Source: Liolophura sinensis
Taxonomy: Eukaryota > Mollusca > Polyplacophora > Chitonida > Chitonidae
Reading direction: 5' to 3'
Assembly: GCF_032854445.1 (NCBI RefSeq)
Contig: NC_088299.1
Span: 5,743,001-5,807,000, forward strand
DNA: 64,000 nt
The notes beneath the pieces were generated by a model. It was not told where the DNA came from and did no database searches. It was given only the letters and a program-made list of their open reading frames with translations. The position numbers were made by a program, and so were the translations under genes. Positions within the stretch are counted from its first letter, which is position 1, and every line of letters starts with the position of its first letter. Below are positions 24,326 through 35,385 of the stretch, one piece after another.

Positions 24326-25151
24326 CATAATAGATACAGACACCGTACCAATATACACATGATAAATACAGACGCCGTAACAGTATAGACATGATAGATA
24401 CAGGCACCGCACCGGTATAGACATGATAGATACAGACACCGCATAAGTATAGACATGATAGATACAGGCACCGTACTAGTATAGACATGATAGATACAGA
24501 CACCGCACCAGTATAGACATGATAGATACAGGCACTGCACCAGTATAGACGTGATAGATACAGGCACCGCACCAGTATAGACATAATAGATATAGGCACC
24601 GCGCCAGTAGAGACATGATAGATACAGGCACCGTACCAGTATAGACATGATAGATACAGACACTGCACCAGTATAGACATGATAGATACAGGCACCGCAC
24701 CAGTATAGACATGATAGATACAGGCACCGTACAAGTATAGACATGATAGATACAGACACCGTACCAGTATAGACATGATAGATACAGGCACTGTACCAGT
24801 ATAGACATGATAGATACAGGCACCGTACCAGTATAGACATGATAGATACAGGCACCGCACCAGTATAGACATGATAGATACAGGCACCGCACCAGTATAG
24901 ACGTGATAGATACAGGCACCGCACCAGTATAGACATGATAGATACAGGCACCGCACCAGTATAGACATGATAGATACAGGCACCGCACCAGTATAGACAT
25001 GATAGATACAGGCACCGTACCAGTATAGACATGATAGATACAGGCACCGCACCAGTATAGACATGATAGATACAGGCACCGTACCAGTATAGACATGATA
25101 GATACAGACACCGTACCAGTATAGACATGATAGATACAGGCACCGTACCAG
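24326..25151. repeat. Minisatellite, 32 bp unit, about 26 copies
   Basis: The unit is TATAGACATGATAGATACAG plus GCACCGCACCAG. The edges are more diverged than the centre, and the main variants are C/T in CACCG(C/T)ACC and G/A in ACAG(G/A)CAC. Because 32 is not a multiple of 3 and the unit lacks minus-strand stops, all three minus frames stay open for about 250-300 codons. The frames cycle through one another with no sign of selection on any of them. Confidence 0.97.
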
Positions 25152-25482
25152 GATTCATATCGTGTATTATACAATATGCTCACAAGATCGAGACCACCAG
25201 TGAATGCTTGTAACATCAGATGTACAATACCATCAGACTATATACCACATGAGGTCTATGTTCAGTGGTAAACAAATTGCATGCATATATCCAGCACACC
25301 ATGCACTCAGCTATCATACAAAGAGTAAAATTATACAAGAGATTATTTTGAATTTGGTGAATATGCTACATAAGAATGTTTATAATGCTCAGAAATTATC
25401 AAACGTGCAAATAAGATATTCACGTATGAGTGCAGTCATACATAACACAGCTAGGGTTTATAAATACAAGCTACATGTACTT

Positions 25483-28053
25483 ATTGAACAGATCACAAGA
25501 CAGTTACTCAACAGTAATACAGTACTACATAGTACACATGGTTTACTTACTGAACATATCACAAGACAGTTACTCAACAGTAATACAGTACTACATAGTA
25601 CACATGGTTTACTTACTGAACATATCACAAGACAGTTACTCAACAGTAATACAGTACTACATAGTACACATGGTTTACTTACTGAACATATCACAAGACA
25701 GTTACTCAACAGTAATACAGTACTACATAGTACACATGGTTTACTTACTGAACATATCACAAGACAGTTACTCAACAGTAATACAGTACTACATAGTACA
25801 CATGGTTTACTTACTGAACAGATCACAAGACAGTTACTCAACAGTAATACAGTACTACATAGTACACATGGTTTACTTACTGAACAGATCACAAGACAGT
25901 TACTCAACAGTAATACAGTACTACATAGTACACATGGTTTACTTACTGAACAGATCACAAGACAGTTACTCAACAGTAATACAGTACTACATAGTACACA
26001 TGGTTTACTTACTGAACATATCACAAGACAGTTACTCAACAGTAATACAGTACTACATAGTACACATGGTTTACTTACTGAACATATCACAATACAGTTA
26101 CTCAACAGTAATACAGTACTACATAGTACACATGGTTTACTTACTGAACATATCACAAGACAGTTACTCAACAGTAATACAGTACTACATAGTACACATG
26201 GTTTACTTACTGAACAGATCACAAGACAGTTACTCAACAGTAATACAGTACTACATAGTACACATGGTTTACTTACTGAACATATCACAAGACAGTTACT
26301 CAACAGTAATACAGTAATACATAGTACACATGGTTTACTTACTGAACATATCACAAGACAGTTACTCAACAGTAATACAGTACTACATAGTACACATGGT
26401 TTACTTACTGAACATATCACAAGACAGTTACTCAACAGTAATACAGTAATACATAGTACACATGGTTTACTTACTGAACAGATCACAAGACAGTTACTCA
26501 ACAGTAATACAGTACTACATAGTACACATGGTTTACTTACTGAACAGATCACAAGACAGTTACTCAACAGTAATACAGTACTACATAGTACACATGGTTT
26601 ACTTACTGAACATATCACAAGACAGTTACTCAACAGTAATACAGTACTACATAGTACACATGGTTTACTTACTGAACATATCACAAGACAGTTACTCAAC
26701 AGTAATACAGTACTACATAGTACACATGGTTTACTTACTGAACATATCACAAGACAGTTACTCAACAGTAATACAGTACTACATGGTACACATGGTTTAC
26801 TTATTGAACAGATCACAATACAGTTACTCAACAGTAATACAGTACTACATAGTACACATGGTTTACTTACTGAACAGATCACAAGACAGTTACTCAACAG
26901 TAATACAGTAATACATAGTACACATGGTTTACTTACTGAACATATCACAATACAGTTACTCAACAGTAATACAGTACTACATAGTACACATGGTTTACTT
27001 ACTGAACATATCACAAGACAGTTACTCAACAGTAATACAGTACTACATAGTACACATGGTTTACTTACTGAACATATCACAAGACAGTTACTCAACAGTA
27101 ATACAGTACTACATAGTACACATGGTTTACTTACTGAACATATCACAAGACAGTTACTCAACAGTAATACAGTACTACATAGTACACATGGTTTACTTAC
27201 TGAACATATCACAAGACAGTTACTCAACAGTAATACAGTACTACATAGTACACATGGTTTACTTACTGAACATATCACAAGACAGTTACTCAACAGTAAT
27301 ACAGTACTACATAGTACACATGGTTTACTTACTGAACAGATCTCAAGACAGTTACTCAACAGTAATACAGTAATACATAGTACACATGGTTTACTTACTG
27401 AACATATCACAAGGCTGTTACTCAACAGTAATACAGTACTACATAGTACACATGGTTTACTTACTGAACATATCACAAGACAGTTACTCAACAGTAATAC
27501 AGTACTACATAGTACACATGGTTTACTTACTGAACATATCACAAGACAGTTACTCAACAGTAATACAGTACTACATAGTACACATGGTTTACTTACTGAA
27601 CATATCACAAGACAGTTACTCAACAGTAATACAGTACTACATAGTACACATGGTTTACTTACTGAACAGGTCACAAGGCTGTTACTCAACAGTAATACAG
27701 TACTACATAGTACACATGGTTTACTTACTGAACATATCACAAGACAGTTACTCAACAGTAATACAGTACTACATAGTACACATGGTTTACTTACTGAACA
27801 TATCACAAGACAGTTACTCAACAGTAATACAGTACTACATAGTACACATGGTTTACTTACTGAACAGATCACAATACAGTTACTCAACAGTAATACAGTA
27901 CTACATAGTACACATGGTTTACTTACTGAACAGATCACAAGACAGTTACTCAACAGTAATACAGTACTACATAGTACACATGGTTTACTTACTGAACATA
28001 TCACAAGACAGTTACTCAACAGTAATACAGTACTACATAGTACACATGGTTTA
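25483..28053. repeat. Minisatellite, 66 bp unit, 39 copies
   Basis: Copies of TCACAAGACAGTTACTCAAC recur every 66 bp from 25493 to 28001, which is 39 units without a length change. The few variants recur at fixed sites: CATATC/CAGATC, AGACAG/ATACAG, AGTACTAC/AGTAATAC and AAGGCTG. Since 66 is 22 codons, frames stay open: 974 codons on plus (25204-28128), 853 on minus, and long pieces of another plus frame. The variants change amino acids in those frames, so I treat the array as noncoding, with a repeat protein as a less likely alternative. Confidence 0.97.
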
Positions 28054-28742
28054 CAAAATACAGAAGGTAGGGATTTAGTCAGGATTCTTCAGGTGTTCAG
28101 TGGGTCAGGTGGGTACGTAATTATTTAGGTAAAGGATTTGGTCAAGATTCATCAGATGTTCTGCAGAGGATGTTTAGATAAGATATCTACCCATATAGCT
28201 TATGACACTGTTCACCACACAGGAAATGGCCGAATCCATTGTAGTCGGTGGTGTTGTGAAGTACAGCGGAAAGTACAGACGAAACTGATTCGACAGAACC
28301 CAAGAGGACATGCTTTATGACGTACCCATTCGGACTCCTATTAATTCCAAGTGCACAGAGAGGATAAGCGTGAACACAGAGACACTCGATCAATTATATC
28401 TTCATTGAAGTCTAACTAGTGCATTTATTCCCGACAAATGAAATTGAGAATGACGAAAAGGCGAGATCTATACAAATGCCATTCTTTTGTGTATTGTCAT
28501 TGCCCGTACGTCATGTCAGCAAACAATTATGGGTCTGTTTACTTAGGAAATGTTGTTGTTGTCCTTTCCGGATATTGTAGCCCGTGAAAGAATCCCTTTT
28601 AGTTATACATTTTCATTGACTTTATTTTGGTTTACAATGTGTGCTGTCTATTTCTCACATACGATGCGTATTTACAAGAATAAAGTCACATAACAAAAGC
28701 ATTTTCTTTGTGAACTAGATAATAATACCAAAAAAAAAAACC
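28054..28742. other. No gene recognised
   Basis: Flank between the 66 bp array and the next SINE. It has short frames only and an A run at about 28730. Confidence 0.6.
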
Positions 28743-28755
28743 CCATGTTGTTTGA

Positions 28756-29016
28756 TTTATTTATTTATTTATTTGATTAGTGTTTTACGCCGTACTCAAG
28801 AATATTTCACTTATACGACCGCGGCCAGAATTATGGTGGGAGGAAACCGGGGGAAACCCATGACCATCCGCAGGTTGTTGGAAGACCTTCCCATGTACGG
28901 CCGGAGAGGAAGCCAGCATGAGCTGGACTTGAACTTATAGCGACCGCATTGGTGAGAGGCTCCTGTGTCATTACGCTGCGTTAGCGTGCTAACCAACTGA
29001 GCCACGGAGGCCCCCA
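28756..29016 (-). mobile_element. SINE-A, full length, with 13 bp target-site duplication
   Basis: On the minus strand it starts GGGGGCCTCCGTGGCTCAGT with TTAGCACGC, contains the B box and body (a small deletion in the GGGCAGAGCC segment), and ends in an AAAT tail. The flanks are CCATGTTGTTTGA (28743-28755) and CCATGTAGTTTGA (29017-29029), with one mismatch. Confidence 0.93.
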
Positions 29017-29029
29017 CCATGTAGTTTGA

Positions 29030-30059
29030 CAGCACTGAGTCAGACACATATCACCTTATTTAGGGACCCCCTACCTGTGGCTCATATCCTCGGTTGACAC
29101 TTATCCACAACCAGGTGACAATATCAATCACCTTCATTAAGATAAACTAATGCAGGTCTATGCGTAAATCACTATCAAGTATTTAAACAGTAGGAATAGT
29201 ACAGCTTGGCTAATGGTTTTATTAAATTTATGAACCGTGTTAAGCGGCAGGCTGATAATTATGCGATAAAACCACTCTAGAATATGTAACAAAACTTGTG
29301 TGACAGTAAAGTACCCCTACAATTACAATAACTGGTACATTGCCGAAATAAGGATGTCGGCGTGTGCGTGTTTATACAACTACATCCAGATTTTCAGCTA
29401 AGCACAGCGTATTGCATCTAATTAAGGTCATCCGCAGAAATCAGATTCATATCTTAATTTATCATTTGTTTCTCACCCTTTGTGATACGCCATGATTTTA
29501 TGTATTATTATATGTTATTTATTTGATCGGTGTTTTGTGGAGAAAATGCTTCATTATTGTCCAGACGATATATACCAAAAGCATCGGCTCGCGCTCAGTG
29601 AGGCATTGGCCATCGACGACTTCAATAAGCCTGCTATTGTGAGATTACTGACAAATCGTTTGTATGCTGTGAAACGGGTACAGCGTACGGGATTTTTTGA
29701 AATCGTACACACACGGGCATTTCACTCGCTCGGGGAGTGAAATATGCCCCCAGCAGATTTAGGCCAGCTAAAAACAACAAATCAATTGTGCTTGGACATA
29801 ACATCACGTCATCTTGTACATCAGTGTCATGCTCTGTTAGATGCAAACCGATGAATTTAGTTGGTTGTATGGCACACTTCAGGACACTGTCATAGACAAG
29901 ACAAAGAATGTGCGGTATCTCTCTGTGGAGTAACCAAAAACCACGGCGGTTGTTGCTGACGAGTGATTTCTGGAGGCTTTGCAGGAAAATATCGTATTTG
30001 CAGAGCAGCAATTGCCTTAAATTAGATTATAACATGGATGCTGACCATCCTAAGCGCTT
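29030..30059. other. No gene recognised
   Basis: Overlapping open frames (29492-29740 plus, 29634-30011 minus) match no family I know. A SINE-A-like TTATTTGATCGGTGTTTTG scrap lies at about 29516. The LINE begins just beyond. Confidence 0.5.
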
Positions 30060-30719
30060 ATTTTTCATGCATATTTAATGGTTAACTGTTCTCTTCTAAG
30101 ATGTAGAGGTTTCTCAAGTGTTTCCACGTGTAGGCTACATAGTGAAGTGCCTTGGAAGGTATTTGTTCCTATTTTAGAGCAGGGTATTGGAGACTATCAA
30201 TACTGTATCGCAGGCGGATTGATTGGCTATTGCGGCATAGTCTACATTGGAACGGATTAGATACTGGTGCATTTTAAGAGAGTAGATCTGCTTGCTCTCC
30301 ATTTTGTGCCTGATATGCATCTAGTACGATTGAGGTTGCGTTGAATTCTGATTGTAAGTTCATCACTGTGATCTTTCCACAATAATCTGCCATCGACAAT
30401 CGCCCATATGTATTTTACCTTGTCTTTGAATTCGATTTTCTTTTCGTCTAGAGAGAGTTCTACATTTACCTTTGTTTTGTTTGTGAAAACAATAACTGTT
30501 GGTTTAGTGGTGCAGAAATTGAATTCCCATTTGTCAGCCCAGTTAGAGCTGGCGTTTAATGTTTTCTTAATAGCACTTGTTATTTTCTGTACCGATTTGC
30601 CTGTCTTCCATATTACCGCACCATCAGCAAACAATGATTGTTCTTGTCGGTCGTTTCTATCTATTTCATAATGCTAGTCCATTTATCATAATGTTAAATA
30701 AAATTGGGCTTAATACGCT

Positions 30720-30885
30720 TCCTCTCCGGTCGTAGGTGGGAAGGTCTGCCAGCAACCTGTGGATGGTCGTGGGTTTCCACCGGGCTCTGCCCGGCTTCCT
30801 CCCACCATAATGCTGGCCGCCGTCGTATAAGTGAAATATTTTTGAGTGCCGCGTAAAACACCAATCAAATAAATAAATAAATAAA
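30720..30885 (+). mobile_element. SINE-A inserted in the LINE, 9 bp target-site duplication
   Basis: A 5'-truncated SINE-A starts at TCCTCTCCGG in the body and ends in (AAAT)n. TAATACGCT is duplicated at 30711-30719 and 30886-30894. Removing the insert and one duplicate restores the LINE RT reading across the site, so the SINE is younger than the LINE. Confidence 0.95.
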
Positions 30886-32089
30886 TAATACGCTCCCTAG
30901 AGGAGTTCCGTTTCGTAGAGAGTGTATCTCAGATAAAGATTTTGCAAGCTTAACTTGAAGTTCCGATATCTTAGGAAATCATTTAACCACTGTTGGATTC
31001 ATCAAATTTAATCAAAAAATCGAATTTATCAAACTGGAGTATAACTCTATCTGGTCATACAAGGTGAAAGGCTTTTTCAATGTCTACGAAAACAGCCAGA
31101 GTATATTCATGCCTACTTCTGATGGATCTGATGTTGTAATTTCGTAAGATGGTCGTATGTGTTACATCCTTTTCTGAATCCACTTTGTGTTTCATTCAAA
31201 ACATTCTGCTTGCTGAGATAAAGTCCTCACCGGTTTTTAACTACAGTGTCCATTGGTTTACATAAGCATGAGGTGAACGATATTGGGCGGTAGGAGTTAC
31301 TGTTTGATGGATTTTTTTCCGGGTTTTGGAGTGGGCATGACAATGGATGATTTCCAGGTTTTGTGGCAGCTGTCTTTCTCTCCAACTTGTATTCATCAGT
31401 TTCAGTATTATGTTTTGACTTTTTAATCGTAAATGTTTTAGAATTTTGTAGCCTCAGTTACATTTTTGTTGAATAAATCTGTGCCTGAAAGGCAGTCATT
31501 GCCAGTAGATATGTTTTTGGCAATGTTTCTTAAAATTTTCCCAGTTACCTTTGTGAAACAAAAAAGTTAGGGTGGTTAGTGTTTATTTCCGTTTGAGGCG
31601 ACAGGGTAAGTTCAGGTAGCAAAGCGAAGTGATAACCCCCAAGTGGGTCTGGCATAACATTCCAGCCTGCTTTACAGGAGAGATCAGGGGTTGCTCTATT
31701 GCTCTTTACAAGTGTTGCCTTAACCGAAGTACATACTTGTTCATTCGCCGTTATTTAGGTTATCTAAATTGCGCTCTTCTAACCACTCACGTACTGTATT
31801 ACCAAGATCGTCACTCTGTTCACAATTTGTGCCCCATATCAGGTTATGGCTATTGAAATTTTATTTTTGGATTTGTTACCTGGCTTGAGGAATGTTTCTT
31901 AGATACAAATAATACCGGAATTTATTTCAGAAGCCAATAATATTAAGTTGTCTCCATTTTTGTGAATGCCGCGGGCATTCCATTGGAGGAGTTTTAAGTG
32001 GGTTGCTTTGATATTTGTTGTCAGGATAGGCAATCGTTAGATTGGCTGCTGTTACACCTATAGTGAGTTGTTCATTGGTTATGAACCGG

Positions 32090-32400
32090 CCCCGATAGTA
32101 CAGTTGGTAGAGGTTTCGCTTCGGGAGCGGTAGACCCAGGGTCAATCCTGGATCGAGTCATAACTAAACCATCAAAGAGGAAGTTGTAGCTTGTTTGCTT
32201 CCCGTTCAAAATGAGGGGGATAGTGCAATGAATGGTTAACCCGTATCAGTATAATGGCGCGAGCGGGGCGGCTTATTTGTCTTCGAAAAGGCGTCTCAGT
32301 GGAGCAGCACTAAATAAAAGAGCGGTGGAAACAAGCAGGCACATTACATGCATTCTAAGGATTCCTTCTTTGTCATTCACTCGCTCAATCATTCGCTATT
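32090..32400 (+). repeat. SINE-B copy within the LINE
   Basis: The head GGCCCCGATAGTACAGTTGG (A box) is followed by an anticodon-arm-like CCGC...GCGG hairpin (loop TTCGGGA), AGGGTCAATCCTGGATCGAG (B box), the body GTATCAGTATAATGGC and GGCGTCTCAGTGGAGCAGC, and TAAGGATTCCTT. It sits between the LINE ORF1 and the endonuclease segment. Confidence 0.88.
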
Positions 32401-33560
32401 GATTGAGTGGGGAGTGATGCTTTGGGGGCGAACTTTGGGTTCATTCCCCGATCCATTATTTCTTTTGTGCTGAATTTCCAATTGGGAAAATCATGAGAGT
32501 TACTTACTATTATATCAGTTTAGATTTTAGTGGTAGACCGTTGATTATGAAGACACTTTGTCACGATGTTTATAAAACCAAGAAAATCCTACTTCGTCAT
32601 TTTTTCGCACTTTTCTTCTTCTGTTTGTGGTGCGTGATTTTCCCTTTCGCCCTGATCAAGCTGGGCTACCTTTGTAACCGGGGCGTTAAGATTTTGTAGC
32701 ACGCTTTGTTTGGAAGGCCTTTGTGTTTGGTTGGCTTGTTTGATAGCTTCCGCATATCTCATCCTGCTATCGGCTTTTATAAATTTAATTTTTTTTTCTT
32801 TTGTGTGACTTGCGTCCTTTGTAGCCCGCTAAATGATTTTGTTTGCAGTTTGCGCAGTTCACTTTTGTTCCATTGTAATTTTGATACTCATGTTTTCCTG
32901 AACATTTTGGTCAAACAAAGCCTACTTTACCAAATTTCATGGTGTGGCCGAAGTTTTTATAATAGTAGTATCGCCTGGGTGTCTCGAAGAAAGGCTTTAC
33001 AATAATGCTATGCTATGAAAGTTGAAGGAAATCTGGTAATTTTAAGCCGTTAAAATGAGCATAACACCTGTTGTCGGTGTGTTATCCTTACTGAGACGTT
33101 CTGCAAATATAACATGCTGTTCTTTCAGTTTTATCATGAGGTCTTCCATTTTGGTGGCATACATCACTCCTTTGCATTGTTCTCTGCACTGTGTATGTGG
33201 CTTGATAATAACTGGCTTATCGGCGAAGCTTCTGAAATGGCGTTTCAGGTCTACAGCGAATTTTTAGGTCACTACATGGTAATTGAGTTACGCTGTGGAC
33301 ATACACAACTTTCTTTTTAAGGCCCTGTGCTAGTCTAGTTTTGAGAAATGGAGTGCCCTCATTTTTACCAGGCTAGGAACAATAACGAATAAATTTTCAA
33401 AGTTGGTATGCGGGGTTTGGGGAAATCTTGTTGGGGATGGGTTGATTTCATGAATATCAGCTGCCTTTCGTTTCGTCATGTTTAAAATGAAATGTAGAGG
33501 GATGACAACAGACTCTAATATTTCTAAACGATAAGGAAAACACATAAGCAAGAATCTACA

Positions 33561-34267
33561 ATAAGTTGAGTTTGGAGTGGTTCTCTGTGCTGTTTTTTGT
33601 TGACTGACTGCAGTCGCTGTAGCTGATTGTCTTCAGGCGTTTTAGCTGTCGTTCAGGTTGTTAAGGTGTCCCAGGCAAGCTCAACGATTTGTGCTCCAGA
33701 TAAGCTCAGTAAATCAAGAATTAATAAAGACTGTCAGTCTAAGAATCACTCCAGTCTGTTGTTTTACGAGTGTGTCACGTTAAACCTGTCTCTCCATCCA
33801 AAACTCAACGGTGATAAAATCTGGCGAAGAAAAACGCGTGTCATTTTAAAAGCCAATCAAATTTCTGGCTGTAACAATGTGAAATGTAACAGTATGAAGA
33901 AATCTCGCGCATGCGATGTGGATCTTTTATCGATAATCGTGTTCAGATCTTACAGGCCGTAATTCTGCGCTAAGTTTAAACTGAAGCAATGGACTAACAC
34001 TTGGGCTATCTTCAAATCGACAAAACTGTGATGAGGGAAATATTGTCCATCTTCATTCTGCTGTTTACATGATCACACATTTCTGACAATTTCCTCAAAG
34101 AAAGATTAATTCTATAAGAGAAATTTATACGTGATTATAAATTCTAATGTGGTGGGTTCGGCATCGACGTACAAAATAATATGCAAAAAAAAAACCAGCT
34201 AACCACTGTACAAAAGGAAATACTGTAGTACAGTGTTAGGAAATATCTAGCAATTTAGTATTGAAGG
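33561..34267. other. No gene recognised
   Basis: A 111-codon plus frame at 33627-33962 has no recognisable domain. The stretch may include the LINE's 5' untranslated region. Confidence 0.5.
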
Positions 34268-35271
34268 TGTTACGGTATTGAAAACAGCAACAGAAAACAG
34301 ACTCAGTGACTCAATATTACAATGTAAACAATGCTTTATATATAAAATGAGACGTACAGTTTACAGACAGTTCAACAACAACAACATAAAAAAACATACA
34401 CATCAGTATTACCGGTCTTTTACAAGTTTCCAGTTCACCTTTGCATCCCAAGGAATGTATTCCAGGAAATCCAACGTAAAGACCATGGGATAAACACACA
34501 AGTCACAAATTGTCCCAGACAGGTACTTCGCCAGGTTAGCGAACGCGAACACAGTACACAGGTTACACAGAACTGGAACAGTCAAGCCTTTGAATGACGT
34601 CATACCCGCAGAGCACAACACAGGGTAAATACAGGCATGGAGGTATAATCCACTTCAGATCAGTCACAGCTCCCGCAGAAGCTCACAAACGAGCCGTTCA
34701 GAGACGTAGAGTAATGTCACCTTGTGGCAGAACGAACGTCCTGTGCCAAAACTGAAAACTTCAGTTTAGAGTTCTTGACGACCTTGTCGGTCAGGTGAGG
34801 TCAGCGTGTTAAACAAATTACACAGTCCACACTGTATAATCATAATAAAGATCCGAACACCAATAAACGTGTCTTCCGCAGAAATTCACATAAACCAGAC
34901 ATCAGTACAACTGTGGTACACAAACGGTGCCGGCATAAAAATCTGTCCTCCCAAATGAAACTGGCATCACCAGCTCATATAAATATAATGGACTCGATAC
35001 GAGAGCGTCTCACACTCTCCTGGCTCCCAGTGGATCCAGCAAAAATACCTCCCCTCTGCACAGAAAACACGGCTTATATACGCTCCAGGTGGATTCAACT
35101 ATTTTTAGACACAGAATTAACAACCAATGAACAGCCAGTTAAATAAACAGAGCATTGAACAAGGTGCTTTCGACCAGGTCCGCGCTGTACATATATAACA
35201 GGGCCTGTTATGCTTTCACAAAGGTCCGCAGACTAACAGTACATGAAGACGTTAAATAGTCATACATAACA
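34268..35271 (-). repeat. 3' LTR, 1,004 bp
   Basis: The LTR is bounded by short inverted ends TGTTA...TAACA and directly abuts a polypurine tract. In element orientation it has a TATA-like GTATATAAGCC about 250 bp in and TATAAAG near its 3' end, the latter a possible processing signal. No second copy exists in the window, so insertion age cannot be estimated. Small open frames inside it are incidental. Confidence 0.88.
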
Positions 35272-35385
35272 CCCTCACCCTTCAGGGAAAGAAAGTTTTG
35301 CATAAAACTTTCTTTAACATATTCATAATTATGAATAATAATAACGTTTACCACAGTCTCTAAAAACAAAGCTGCAGAAAACCAA

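Larger units (their letters stand above)
30060..33560 (-). mobile_element. Decayed Jockey-like LINE (ORF1 + EN + RT), minus strand
   Basis: Reading the minus strand from 33560 down gives the parts of a non-LTR retrotransposon, all with frameshifts and stops. ORF1 (about 33520-32560) ends in gag-type CCHC knuckles (motifs FGHTMKF and NCANCKQNH near 32830-32960). The endonuclease start (LQWNARGIHKNGD) lies near 32000. RT motifs follow: NSYRPISF and QSGFRKG near 31300-31150, GTPLGSVLSPILFN near 30900-30690, then FAD at about 30634. The RT tail (SNWADKW, RREQLT) ends near 30070. The F-A-D-D box reads FADG, a further lesion. SINE-A and SINE-B are inserted within it. The clade is inferred from ORF1 zinc knuckles plus an AP-type endonuclease. 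Confidence 0.85.

Noticed and set aside
24253-25216. Minus-strand frames of 246-301 codons
   Set aside because: All three minus frames are open at once because the 32 bp unit has no stops. The translations are the same peptide phrases cycling by frame.
24326-28053. CRISPR-like array
   Set aside because: The repeats are contiguous with no unique spacers, there are no cas genes, and the DNA is animal nuclear sequence.
25204-28128. 974-codon open frame as a repetitive protein gene
   Set aside because: The frame is open because a stop-free 66 bp unit is repeated in a codon multiple. A minus frame and another plus frame are also long, and unit variants are replacement changes. Kept as a finding but not called a gene.
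29492-30011. Overlapping 82- and 125-codon frames on opposite strands
   Set aside because: No domain, no splice context, and they sit at the ragged edge of a decayed LINE.
32090-32165. tRNA gene in the SINE-B head
   Set aside because: A-box, anticodon-arm-like and B-box features are present, but the arms do not all pair and the sequence continues into the SINE body, as in the other SINE-B copies.
34409-34621. 70-codon minus frame as a gene
   Set aside because: It lies wholly within the LTR and shows no domain.
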